Below, piece by piece: positions 43,427 through 51,220 of a stretch of 64,000 nucleotides of DNA; position 1 is the first letter of the stretch, and every line of letters begins with the position of its first letter. Below the pieces are notes generated by a model. The model saw only the letters and a list, made by a program, of their open reading frames with translations, did no database searches and had not been told where the DNA came from. The stretch lies in contig CAKOWQ010000001.1 of assembly GCA_934122395.1 (NCBI GenBank), forward strand, positions 248,001 through 312,000, written 5' to 3'. Position numbers and translations under genes: made by a program. The stretch comes from an uncultured Bacilli bacterium (GTDB lineage: Bacteria; Bacillota_I; Bacilli_A; RF39; UBA660).

Positions 43427-44002
43427 TTATTTTTCCATATTTTTATAATAACACTTTGGACACATTGCTACATATTTTATATTTTCTTTATCATCTATAA
43501 CTATTTGTTCTCCCTTAGTTACCATTTTCCCATTACAAAATCTTGCATTATACAAAGCTTTTCTACCACACTGGCATATTGTTTTTAATTCTTCTATTGT
43601 ATGTGCTATTTCTAAAAGTCTGGTGCTGCCAGAAAAACCATTAGTTAAAAAATCTGTTCTTAGTCCATAACAAACTACTGGAATATTTTTTACTACTACT
43701 ATTTTCATTAATTGGTCTACTTGTTCTTTAGTTAAGAATTGTGCTTCATCTATCAAAATACAATTGCTATTATTATACTTTTCTTCAATAATTTTAAATA
43801 TATCATCTTTTATATCAATTAAGTAATCAATATCTCTTTCAAGTCCTATCCTAGTTCTTAATTTATCTTTAGCTTTAGTATCAATTTTTGGTTTCATTAC
43901 CACTGGAGTCATTCCACGTTCTTGATAGTTAAAAGCTACTTGTAATAGTTGAGCTGTTTTACCACATCCCATTGCCCCATATCTAAAGTATAGTTTTGCC
44001 AT
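43427..44002 (-). CDS. tdk: Thymidine kinase (type II)
   Basis: The 191-residue enzyme phosphorylates thymidine to dTMP in the salvage pathway. Seen are the P-loop YGAMGCGKTAQL near residue 8, the Walker B-like ILIDEAQFL, YGLRTDFLTNGFSGS, the zinc ligands CQCG and CPKC, and the lasso ARFCNGKMVTKGEQIVI. In the P-loop the usual MxSGK is MGCGK. AAGGAGG precedes the ATG. It lies upstream of the SecA-like gene on the same strand. Confidence 0.95.
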   Translation of the reverse strand: MAKLYFRYGAMGCGKTAQLLQVAFNYQERGMTPVVMKPKIDTKAKDKLRTRIGLERDIDYLIDIKDDIFKIIEEKYNNSNCILIDEAQFLTKEQVDQLMKIVVVKNIPVVCYGLRTDFLTNGFSGSTRLLEIAHTIEELKTICQCGRKALYNARFCNGKMVTKGEQIVIDDKENIKYVAMCPKCYYKNMEK

Positions 44003-44109
44003 ATTAAATCCTCCTTACTATAGATTATATTTTACTACAAAACTATATTTTTTTAAATAATTACACGTACTATTCACAAAATTATTATATAATTAATCTA
44101 GGTGATATG

Positions 44110-44631
44110 ATGAAAACAATTATTTATACTAATAATTATGATTTTAAGAAAAACTATTTAAAGGATTTAATATTTGGAATAGTCTTAGTAATCCTATCTG
44201 TTATGGGATTATTTATGAATTCTAAACTTATCTTAAAACTATTTATGTATATTATTCCAATAGGACTTTTACTGTATTCAGCTAATATATATAAGATGGC
44301 ATTTAATCTTAGAAAAACTGACGCCAAACACTTTATTATTTTCTTGTTACAAGCTATATTTTTAACATTATTAGCTGTTTATGTATTAATATTTCCAATT
44401 GAGTCTCTTAATTACATAATAATAGTCTTAGGAATTATTTTGATAATAAATAGTATTAACCAAATGATTATTACTTCAATTCCAGCTTTATCTTTTACTC
44501 CATTTTTTATAGGTATCTTATGTTTGATATTCTCTAATCAAATTATAAATACTTTCTACACTTTATTTTTGATAATTATTATGTTGGTTGGAATTTCAAA
44601 AGTACTTAATTATTTCTATTTAAAAAAATAG
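44110..44631 (+). CDS. HdeD/DUF308-like membrane protein
   Basis: The 173-residue protein has about six membrane helices arranged as in DUF308 (HdeD-like) proteins, with repeated GIxLxxLxxxxL helices. Its function is unknown. AGGTG lies 5 bases before the ATG at 44110; an ATG at 44107 is adjacent. It is one of the few plus-strand genes and faces xerD across a shared terminator. Confidence 0.6.
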   Translation: MKTIIYTNNYDFKKNYLKDLIFGIVLVILSVMGLFMNSKLILKLFMYIIPIGLLLYSANIYKMAFNLRKTDAKHFIIFLLQAIFLTLLAVYVLIFPIESLNYIIIVLGIILIINSINQMIITSIPALSFTPFFIGILCLIFSNQIINTFYTLFLIIIMLVGISKVLNYFYLKK

Positions 44632-44655
44632 TAGGTAAAACACCTACTTTTTTTT
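44624..44655. terminator. Bidirectional terminator
   Basis: AGTAGGT / ACCTACT with eight T on the plus side and a T-rich tail on the minus side, between two convergent genes. Confidence 0.85.
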
Positions 44656-45534
44656 AGCTCTTGGATGAGTTTTAAAATATACTTCTTTGATCCTATCGGT
44701 TGTAACATGAGTATATATTGCTGTTGCGGTTAGGGACTCGTGTCCTAGAAGTTGTTGAACACTTAATAAGTCACATCCTTCATTTAATAAATGAGTAGCA
44801 AATGAATGACGTAACATATGAGGAGAAATATTTTTATTAATTGATGTTTCGGTTATAATTTTATCTAATATTAATCTTACTCCCCTATCAGTTAATTTAG
44901 TATAATTTTTATTTAAGAATAAATATTCACTATTTTTTTGATTTAACTTCTTATAACCATCACTTAAATATAATTTTAATATTTCATCAGCATAATCTCC
45001 AAACTCTACATATCTTTCTTTAGCACCTTTACCAAGAACTTTTATTTCACGTGACGAAATATCACTACATTTAATATTTACAAGTTCGGATACTCTTAAT
45101 CCAGTGGCATAAAGCATCTCAAGTATTAATCTATCTCTTTGACCTAGTGGAGTTCTTAAATCAGGTACTACAAACATTTCTTCTAATTCGTTATAACTAA
45201 AAAATCTTGGTAATTTCTTTTCTTTTTTTGGTTGTTTTATTCCAGTAAATGGGTTATCTTTACAAATATTTTCATTTACTAGATACTTGTAAAAGCTTCG
45301 TAATGAGCTTATTTTCCTACATACTGTTGCATTATTGTTTTTTCTATTATTAAGCATAGTTAAATAATTACTAATGTCACTATGATTAACATTTAAAATA
45401 CTTTTACTATTTCTTTGAAAATATAAAAAGTAATCTTCTAAGTCACCTCTATAACTATCAATAGTTGCTTTAGAATAATTACGTTCGTATTCTAGATACT
45501 TAAAAAAGTCATCTAAATATTTTTTTTCTTTCAT
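44644..45534 (-). CDS. xerD: Site-specific tyrosine recombinase XerC/XerD type
   Basis: The 296-residue recombinase has a SAM-like N-terminal domain (FFKYLEYERNYSKATIDSYRGDLEDYFLYF) and a catalytic domain with the tyrosine recombinase residues: Arg in ATGLRVSELVNI, HxxR in HMLRHSFATHLL, His in LGHESLTATAIYTH, and the final Tyr in IYTHV. Length and architecture fit chromosome dimer resolution (Xer). There are no signs of an integrated element next to it, so a mobile integrase is less likely. GGTGA precedes the ATG. XerC and XerD cannot be told apart here. Confidence 0.88.
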   Translation of the reverse strand: MKEKKYLDDFFKYLEYERNYSKATIDSYRGDLEDYFLYFQRNSKSILNVNHSDISNYLTMLNNRKNNNATVCRKISSLRSFYKYLVNENICKDNPFTGIKQPKKEKKLPRFFSYNELEEMFVVPDLRTPLGQRDRLILEMLYATGLRVSELVNIKCSDISSREIKVLGKGAKERYVEFGDYADEILKLYLSDGYKKLNQKNSEYLFLNKNYTKLTDRGVRLILDKIITETSINKNISPHMLRHSFATHLLNEGCDLLSVQQLLGHESLTATAIYTHVTTDRIKEVYFKTHPRAKKK

Positions 45535-45579
45535 ATTATCACCACAATTAAAATATACATTTCTAGTTTTTTTAAGTCA

Positions 45580-45610
45580 AGAAAAAAGAACATATTGATA
45601 ATGTTCTTTT
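45580..45610 (-). terminator. Terminator of the gene divergent from lexA
   Basis: AAAAGAACAT / ATGTTCTTTT (10 bp) with a TTTTTTC tail on the minus strand. Confidence 0.85.
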
Positions 45611-46421
45611 ATGCAACTTTTTTTTCATCAAGTACTTTCTTTTTAGATAATCCAACAGTTGAACTACAACGGAAAGTATTATAGTGTTTTAATGATAAAT
45701 CTTCACTTAAATGTTCTTTATTGAAAGAAAGTTTAGATACTACTTTATGAGGCATTTTACGATAATTATACTCGTTTATTAATATTCTTAATTCTCTTGA
45801 ATAGAAATATAAATCTTCATTTGATAATCCAAGCATTTTTCTTTTCCATACCTCTAGTGTATCTTCTACTAATAGACGCATAGGTCCTAGTTTCTTATGA
45901 TCTAGTCTATATTTTAATACATCACCAATTGATATATGATACTCTCCATCATATGTTGAGACTGGATATCCTTCTTTTTTAGCTATTCTATATTCATTTA
46001 GAGTCATCTTAACTGTAGGTGAAGTTGTATCTTTCAAGTTTTTATTAAGCAAAAATGATGTTAAAAACATTTGATGTTTGCTGTTTAGAAGAAGTTTCCT
46101 TGCTTTTTCTGTTTCTGATTTAATATCTTCTAATGAACTTGTCCTTGTTCTTATCTCATCTTCATCATCAAATAAGACTTCTAGTTCTACTTTTTCTTCA
46201 TTGTTTCTTATATATGTTAAAACTAAATTACTATTATCATCTATTGTATGATTCATCCTATAAGGTTTTACTTTTAAGGCATATGTCTCATCACTTAATA
46301 ATTCATCAACATTTTTATAACTTTTAGTAATGGAGTCAACATAACGAAGAGCACCAGTTTCGATATTAATAACTTTATCTGGTTCACTATTAAGCTTCAC
46401 TCCTAAAATTGCAATTGACAT
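45609..46421 (-). CDS. Unknown protein divergent from lexA
   Basis: The 270-residue protein (start MSIAILGVKLNSEPDKVINI) is not recognised. It has no signal peptide or membrane helix. The first 110 residues look beta-rich, and the second half is helical and basic (KARKLLLNSKHQMFLTSFLLNK, MTLNEYRIAKKEGYPVSTYDG, EVWKRKMLGLSNEDLYFYSRELRIL). GGGAGG precedes the ATG; the frame extends further but without a good site. It has a consensus promoter whose upstream side abuts a LexA-type box, so SOS control is possible. It is not YneA, the usual gene at this place in Bacilli, because it has no LysM domain or membrane helix. Confidence 0.6.
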   Translation of the reverse strand: MSIAILGVKLNSEPDKVINIETGALRYVDSITKSYKNVDELLSDETYALKVKPYRMNHTIDDNSNLVLTYIRNNEEKVELEVLFDDEDEIRTRTSSLEDIKSETEKARKLLLNSKHQMFLTSFLLNKNLKDTTSPTVKMTLNEYRIAKKEGYPVSTYDGEYHISIGDVLKYRLDHKKLGPMRLLVEDTLEVWKRKMLGLSNEDLYFYSRELRILINEYNYRKMPHKVVSKLSFNKEHLSEDLSLKHYNTFRCSSTVGLSKKKVLDEKKVA

Positions 46422-46474
46422 CAAAGCACCTCCCATTGTGTTACACACAAAAACCTTATCTCTGATAAGAGTAA

Positions 46475-46503
46475 ATAGTAACATTTTTAGACTGTTTTGT
46501 CAA
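46475..46503 (-). promoter_or_regulatory. Promoter of the gene divergent from lexA
   Basis: TTGACA (46498-46503), a 17-base spacer and TACTAT (46475-46480) on the minus strand. Confidence 0.8.
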
Positions 46504-46509
46504 TATTAA

Positions 46510-46546
46510 ACAATCGTTTGACATAAACAAACGTTTGTGATAAAAT
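46510..46546 (+). promoter_or_regulatory. lexA promoter with two LexA-like boxes
   Basis: TTGACA (46518-46523), a 17-base spacer and TAAAAT (46541-46546) drive lexA. The perfect palindrome ACAAACGTTTGT (46527-46538) fills the spacer, and a related CAATCGTTTG (46511-46520) overlaps the -35 box. The pattern fits LexA autorepression, with a CAAACGTTTG core in place of the Bacillus GAAC-N4-GTTC. Confidence 0.75.
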
Positions 46547-46567
46547 TATAAGTATGGAGGTCTATAT

Positions 46568-47185
46568 ATGGAAAAACTAACTAAAAGACAATCTGATATT
46601 TTAAAAGCATTAAAAAAATTTATTGCAACACATGGTTATCCACCTACTGTACGTGAAATTGGAGCTATGTTAAATTTAAATTCTCCTGCTACTACACATT
46701 TTCATCTAAATAAATTAGAAGAAAAAGGATACATAAAGAAAAATGAATCTAAAAATAGAGCATTAGAACTTTTAGTACCTAATGAATATTTAACTAAAGA
46801 TGATGCAACTACTAGTGTTGCTCTTCTAGGCCAAATTACTGCAGGTAGTCCTATTGAAGCTATTGAAACTCCTGATGAATACTTTGATATTCCTAGTAAT
46901 TTAATTCCTACTAAAAAAGAAATCTTTGCTCTTCATGTTCAAGGTACATCTATGATTAATAAAGGTATCTATAATAATGATATAGTTTTAATTGAAAGAG
47001 ATAATACTGCTAATAATGGTGATATTGTAGCGGCTATGACGGATGAAAATGAAGTTACCCTTAAAACTTTTTATAAAGAAAAAGATCACATTAGATTACA
47101 ACCCGAAAACGATACTATGGCACCTATTATTTTGGACAATGTAACTATATTAGGTAAAGCTGTTGGATTATATCGTAGATTTTAG
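46568..47185 (+). CDS. lexA: LexA repressor (SOS response)
   Basis: The 205-residue repressor has an N-terminal winged helix (KRQSDILKALKKFIATHGYPPTVREIGAMLNL) and a C-terminal self-cleaving S24 domain. The cleavage site is Ala92-Gly93 in ITAGSP, the nucleophile is Ser128 in VQGTSM and the general base is Lys166 in VTLKTF. It represses DNA-damage genes until RecA filaments trigger cleavage. GGAGG precedes the ATG, and the gene has its own terminator. Confidence 0.97.
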   Translation: MEKLTKRQSDILKALKKFIATHGYPPTVREIGAMLNLNSPATTHFHLNKLEEKGYIKKNESKNRALELLVPNEYLTKDDATTSVALLGQITAGSPIEAIETPDEYFDIPSNLIPTKKEIFALHVQGTSMINKGIYNNDIVLIERDNTANNGDIVAAMTDENEVTLKTFYKEKDHIRLQPENDTMAPIILDNVTILGKAVGLYRRF

Positions 47186-47191
47186 TATTTT

Positions 47192-47219
47192 AAAAGGAAA
47201 CATAAGTTTCCTTTTTTTT
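47192..47219 (+). terminator. Terminator of lexA
   Basis: AAGGAAAC / GTTTCCTT with eight T on the plus strand. Confidence 0.88.
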
Positions 47220-47892
47220 ATTTAATTATATCATTTATTATATGACTAGTTATTATAAGGCCAGCAGATGATGGTACAAAACTATTTGAACTTACTACTC
47301 TTCCCACTTTTTTAGGAACTTCAGTAGAACAAAGCACCGTTATTTTCTGCTTTATTCTATTATCCTTAACATGTTTTCTTAATATCCTTGCTACTGGATC
47401 GTTATTAGTTTTTCTAATATCCGTAATTTCTAGTTTGGTTGGATCTAATTTATTACCCGTTCCCATTGAACTAATAAGTTTTATATTTCTAGCCATGCAA
47501 TAATCTATTATTGCTTTTTTAGCGGGAATACTATCACAAGCATCAACTACATAGTCTATTTTATATTTATCAAATATATCATATATATTATCTGGTGTTA
47601 TAAAAGTATCACATTTAATTACATTAATATTAGGATTTATATCTAAAAGCATCTCTTCTAAAACATCAACTTTTTTTCTTCCAATAGTTGAGTGATATGC
47701 AATTATCTGACGATTAATGTTTGAAATATCTACTTTATCATAATCAATTATGATTATGTTTTCTACACCACTCCTTGCTAGTGAAGTAACGACATATCCA
47801 CCTACGCCACCTACTCCAACTATCAAAATAGTTTTCGTTTTAATTTTATTTAAGTTATCTTCACCTATTAATAGTTCTAATCTTTCAAACAT
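47218..47892 (-). CDS. tcdA: tRNA threonylcarbamoyladenosine dehydratase (TcdA/YrvM)
   Basis: The 224-residue E1-like enzyme cyclises t6A37 of tRNAs. It has the ATP-binding GVGGVGGYVVTSLARSGVENIIIIDYD, the NINRQ motif, VDACDSIPAKKAIIDYC, a short C-terminal PDPxRIxD-like stretch (DIRKTNNDPVARILRK), and a GRVVSSNSFVPSSAGLII end. The ATG at 47892 has GTGAGG upstream; the longer frame would run into the 6S RNA. The place next to 6S RNA and aspS-hisS is as in B. subtilis yrvM. Confidence 0.88.
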   Translation of the reverse strand: MFERLELLIGEDNLNKIKTKTILIVGVGGVGGYVVTSLARSGVENIIIIDYDKVDISNINRQIIAYHSTIGRKKVDVLEEMLLDINPNINVIKCDTFITPDNIYDIFDKYKIDYVVDACDSIPAKKAIIDYCMARNIKLISSMGTGNKLDPTKLEITDIRKTNNDPVARILRKHVKDNRIKQKITVLCSTEVPKKVGRVVSSNSFVPSSAGLIITSHIINDIIK

Positions 47893-47912
47893 ATTTACCT
47901 CACAAATAAAAA

Positions 47913-48077
47913 TGTCCAAGAGTTCGACTGTAACGATAAAAACCCGCTTACTGCAGGTGGGTGTCCATATCTATCCATTAGGATCCCTAATTAAAGGTCT
48001 TCAACACAAGATAGAGCTCCGAACTCCCTTATCATCGCTTAGTCGGTTTTATATAAAACAGCCGATTCTCTTAGACA
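47913..48077 (-). ncRNA. 6S RNA (ssrS/bsrA-like)
   Basis: A 165-nt minus-strand transcript is predicted. Its ends pair over 10 bp (TGTCTAAGAG with CTCTTGGACA), then an internal loop, then CGGCTG / CAGTCG. The rest can form the long irregular hairpin with a central bubble expected of 6S RNA. A sigmaA promoter ends exactly before the 5' end. The place between the aspS-hisS region and tcdA (yrvM) is where B. subtilis encodes 6S-1. 6S RNA sequesters housekeeping RNA polymerase. The sequence identity to known 6S RNAs could not be tested. Confidence 0.75.
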
Positions 48078-48082
48078 ATATT

Positions 48083-48112
48083 ATTATACCATAGATATAA
48101 AATTTAATACAA
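48083..48112 (-). promoter_or_regulatory. Promoter of the 6S RNA
   Basis: TTGTAT (48107-48112), an 18-base spacer and TATAAT (48083-48088) lie just upstream of the predicted 5' end. Confidence 0.7.
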
Positions 48113-48141
48113 TATACTTACCCACATTTGACATAAATATA

Positions 48142-48170
48142 CAAAAAAAGAATGAACTAAGTCATTCCTT
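48142..48170 (-). terminator. Terminator of the SipW-type cassette
   Basis: GGAATGA / TCATTC with seven T on the minus strand follows the gene at 48177. Confidence 0.8.
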
Positions 48171-48176
48171 TAATTA

Positions 48177-49433
48177 TTAGAATTTTTCAGGATCGCCATT
48201 CATTCTATATTTAAATATTTGATTTTGATTAACAATATAGAATATATTATTTGTTATTACATCATCTTTTGCTCTTTCACACATGATAGGTAAATGTAAT
48301 TCTTTTTGTACATCTAGCATATCTTTAAATGCTTTTACTTCAATTACTGCCGCATTCTTAACTTCTGGTAATTCTTCTATTTCAATAATTACTTGATTGT
48401 AATCTCTCATTATCTTATTGAATTTAATTACTAAGCTATGTTCTTCAGTCATTTTACGTAATCCTTTTAATAGATATATAGTTGCTGCTAATGAACCTAG
48501 GAATATTACAACACTGATACCTAATAATACATAATTTTTACTTGCAGCTATTTCTTGAGTATTAACTAAGTTTTTAGATTCAGTTCCATCATCACTAGTA
48601 GATATCATAACAGTTGCTACTGATAAAGGTATTTTTACACTTACTGAATTATTTTCATTCAATGCATTTCCTTCAACATCACTATTTGCATCAACTGATA
48701 ATGTAACAGTTAATACCGCATCCATTGGAATTGCTGCTTTTAATTTATATTGATTTACTAAGTCATTATACACTTTATAATCAATAACTACTTTTTCTTG
48801 AACATTGTAACCAGTACTAGCAGTTTCAGTCATACTTTTTGGTTCAACAAAAGTATAGTTTTTAGTCCAAATCTTTCCACCGCTATCTTCTTTACCATTA
48901 TCACTTGCTGTAGCAGTTATTGTTCCAGTGATACGATAACTATAATTCATATCTATTTGTTTACTTGCTGATAAATAACTTGAGAAATCTACTTCAATAT
49001 CTTTAATAAATGTTACTGGTACAAGTTCACCTTTTCCTAATGTAGGTGTTTCGTAGAAATTATTTTCTACCAAGTTAACTCTATAATCTGCTGAATTAGT
49101 TACACTATAAGATAATACTTGTTCCTCACTCTTTTGAGCTGGCACAAAACTTTTAGCCCCTGTTATTAACGATAATACTAATAACACTCCTGATACAACA
49201 AGTCCTATTATCTTTAGAAAATCTTTAGGCAAATTATTTTTTATTTGCTTTTCTGTCGTTTTTTCTTTTTTATCTTTCATAATTGGCTCATCCTTCTTAT
49301 CTTCTTTATTTAAACTATGATCTTCGTTATTATCCGGTACAAAGTCACCATTTTCAAAAATGTGATTGTTTACTGGAAAGTTGTTAAACATATCATCTTG
49401 TTCTTCATAGTCATTACTTAATTCATCTCTCAC
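48177..49433 (-). CDS. DUF5305-type double-anchored membrane protein
   Basis: The 418-residue protein has a long acidic and Lys-rich N-terminus, a helix at about 75-92 (IIGLVVSGVLLVLSLITGA), an outside beta domain of about 210 residues (SYSVTNSADYRVNLVENNFYE, MNYSYRITGTITATASDNG, WTKNYTFVEPKS) and a second helix at about 305-325, with a cytoplasmic end of about 90 residues. The layout and the VENNFYET, YxITGxI and YxxxxxxF patterns fit the DUF5305 family, which often accompanies signal peptidases. The start is a GTG with GGCGGTGG upstream. It is the third gene of the cassette after the TasA-like protein and the signal peptidase. Confidence 0.65.
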   Translation of the reverse strand: MRDELSNDYEEQDDMFNNFPVNNHIFENGDFVPDNNEDHSLNKEDKKDEPIMKDKKEKTTEKQIKNNLPKDFLKIIGLVVSGVLLVLSLITGAKSFVPAQKSEEQVLSYSVTNSADYRVNLVENNFYETPTLGKGELVPVTFIKDIEVDFSSYLSASKQIDMNYSYRITGTITATASDNGKEDSGGKIWTKNYTFVEPKSMTETASTGYNVQEKVVIDYKVYNDLVNQYKLKAAIPMDAVLTVTLSVDANSDVEGNALNENNSVSVKIPLSVATVMISTSDDGTESKNLVNTQEIAASKNYVLLGISVVIFLGSLAATIYLLKGLRKMTEEHSLVIKFNKIMRDYNQVIIEIEELPEVKNAAVIEVKAFKDMLDVQKELHLPIMCERAKDDVITNNIFYIVNQNQIFKYRMNGDPEKF

Positions 49434-49444
49434 TTTGCCACCGC

Positions 49445-50593
49445 CTATCTTAATGCTTCACTTAACCAAACTGAAGGGAATCCTACATATTTTACATGGC
49501 ATCTATATTTACCTTGTATTTGTTCTGGTTTTACTTTTTTACTATCTGGTGCATTGTTATTATCACCTTTAGTAGTAAATAGTAACCCTTCATCGGTTTC
49601 TTCTATTTTATAAATTCTATGTATTACATAATAGTTTTCAGTTAGGAATTTGATGACATCTCCTTCTTTAAGAGTACCAATATCTTTTTGTTCTACTTTT
49701 TCTATAACAATCATGTCTCCTCTTGCAAATAAAGGAAGCATACTGTCACTTACTACTGCTACTGGTTGATACTTAAAGAAACCTACAACAAATCCAACTA
49801 CTATAAATACCATAATCAGTATAGGGACATATGTGATTGGTCTACTACGTTTTTCTTCTTGCCAAGATAGTTTTCGTTCAAGTTTTGCTTGCGAGTAGTT
49901 AACTAATATATATAGAATTATTGGAACTAATATTCCAAATAGTCCTGTATAGAACCAGTTAACATTTGGTAATATTGGCAAATATATTGATACAGCCGTT
50001 GTAAGCATTCTATAAACTATTGGTGGCTTACAACTACTGATTAATGCTAAATACGTAAATACAAAGTTTCTAGCTATTAATGGTATTATATCTGAACAAA
50101 GGAATTTGAATCCTATTTCAGCATTTCTAAAATCATTTGATATACTATTAAAATTTATACTAATTAATATAAATAATATTGTAATAAATGCCATCCATTT
50201 ATTTTTACCATTGCTATAATTAACAAATATTTGTCTTATGTATTCCTGAAATATAATAATAGGCATAAACATTATTGTATTATTAATTATTCCTTTTGGA
50301 GTCATTGAATATGCATTATATTGATATCCTAAGAATAGTCCTAATACAAAGTAGAACATTAAGTATGCAACTACTACAATAAATGTTGTTTGAACTTTGT
50401 CATATTGATCCAGATATCTGTTATAATCCCCTTTGGTAAATATTAATCCAACAAGGAATATTGCTCCCCAAATACCAACGTTTAATTCATTGGAAATGGT
50501 TAAATTAGTATATTTAACAGATATTATTCTCACGGCCACATAAGCTATGACAAGCAAGTACAAAAATGCTATTTTTTTATTCATTGCTCTCAT
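49445..50593 (-). CDS. SipW/ER-type signal peptidase I with polytopic N-domain
   Basis: The 382-residue protein has about seven membrane helices followed by a C-terminal signal peptidase domain of about 130 residues. Its catalytic Ser is in VVSDSMLPLFARGDMIVIEK and the partner is a His in NYYVIHRIYKI, as in SipW and the ER/archaeal type; ordinary bacterial enzymes use Lys. TKGDNNNAPD matches the conserved GDNN box. SipW enzymes process TasA-like fibre proteins, and a TasA-like gene lies immediately upstream. The N-domain is an addition not seen in B. subtilis SipW. It probably also handles the four large paralogs elsewhere in the window, which is inference. Confidence 0.82.
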   Translation of the reverse strand: MRAMNKKIAFLYLLVIAYVAVRIISVKYTNLTISNELNVGIWGAIFLVGLIFTKGDYNRYLDQYDKVQTTFIVVVAYLMFYFVLGLFLGYQYNAYSMTPKGIINNTIMFMPIIIFQEYIRQIFVNYSNGKNKWMAFITILFILISINFNSISNDFRNAEIGFKFLCSDIIPLIARNFVFTYLALISSCKPPIVYRMLTTAVSIYLPILPNVNWFYTGLFGILVPIILYILVNYSQAKLERKLSWQEEKRSRPITYVPILIMVFIVVGFVVGFFKYQPVAVVSDSMLPLFARGDMIVIEKVEQKDIGTLKEGDVIKFLTENYYVIHRIYKIEETDEGLLFTTKGDNNNAPDSKKVKPEQIQGKYRCHVKYVGFPSVWLSEALR

Positions 50594-50626
50594 AATAACT
50601 ATCCCCTATTTTATCTTTTTCTTTTG

Positions 50627-51130
50627 TTATATATTTTGTACATAGTTGAAAATGATTGTTGAACTACTATTAACAGTTTCTGTAATTTCTGTAATGCTAG
50701 GGTTAACGCCAACTTTTACTCTTACTTCTATAGTATCTCCAGATTTTAGAATACTATCTTTAGTAACACCTATTATTTCGTAAGTAATAGTATCATTACC
50801 ATTAACTGCTTTGGTAATACTATTAAGTTTGGCATCGATTTTACCACTATTTTTAATGGTTATAATATATTCAATGCTATCGTTAATATCACTTAGGTTT
50901 GCATTAAATGATGCTGTAGAACTTGTATAAGAAGGTACTGTTGTACTAACTGCATTACCTTGTTTATCACCTTCACGTATACCAGTAATTTCTACTTTCC
51001 ATGATGCTATAACACTTGCATTACCATGAATTCTTAACTCTTGATACAAGTTAGCATAAGCTACACTCATAATCAAAATAGTAAGAACTAATACCCCAAT
51101 TACGATTTGTTTTACCCTACTGTTATTCAT
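50627..51130 (-). CDS. Small TasA/camelysin-like surface protein
   Basis: The 167-residue protein has a signal helix (QIVIGVLVLTILIMSVAYANL) with a likely SipW-type cleavage region at VAYANLYQE and a single beta domain: IHGNASVIASWKVEITGIREGD, then STASFNANLSDINDSIEYIITIKNSGKIDAKLNSI, then ILKSGDTIEVRVKVGV. This is the same N-domain as in the four large paralogs, without a head. It could be a fibre subunit or an anchor. GGAG lies 8 bases before the ATG at 51130. It opens the cassette and follows the aspS terminator. Confidence 0.75.
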   Translation of the reverse strand: MNNSRVKQIVIGVLVLTILIMSVAYANLYQELRIHGNASVIASWKVEITGIREGDKQGNAVSTTVPSYTSSTASFNANLSDINDSIEYIITIKNSGKIDAKLNSITKAVNGNDTITYEIIGVTKDSILKSGDTIEVRVKVGVNPSITEITETVNSSSTIIFNYVQNI

Positions 51131-51176
51131 CTTCATCACTCCGGTATCTTTCTATTATACACATGTTTATTGTATC

Positions 51177-51200
51177 AAAAAAAGTTGTCATAAACAACCT
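51177..51200 (-). terminator. Terminator of hisS-aspS
   Basis: AGGTTGT / ACAACTT with seven T on the minus strand separates aspS from the SipW-type cassette. Confidence 0.82.
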
Positions 51201-51220
51201 CTTTTTTTTGATTTTTTAAA

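Noticed and set aside
44644..45534. Tyrosine recombinase as integrase of a mobile element
   Set aside because: There are no attachment repeats, tRNA target, excisionase or phage genes nearby, and the protein has XerC/D size and architecture.
46422..46484. Upstream extension of the lexA-divergent gene
   Set aside because: The extra frame overlaps the probable transcript start and lacks a ribosome binding site, while GGGAGG precedes the ATG at 46421.
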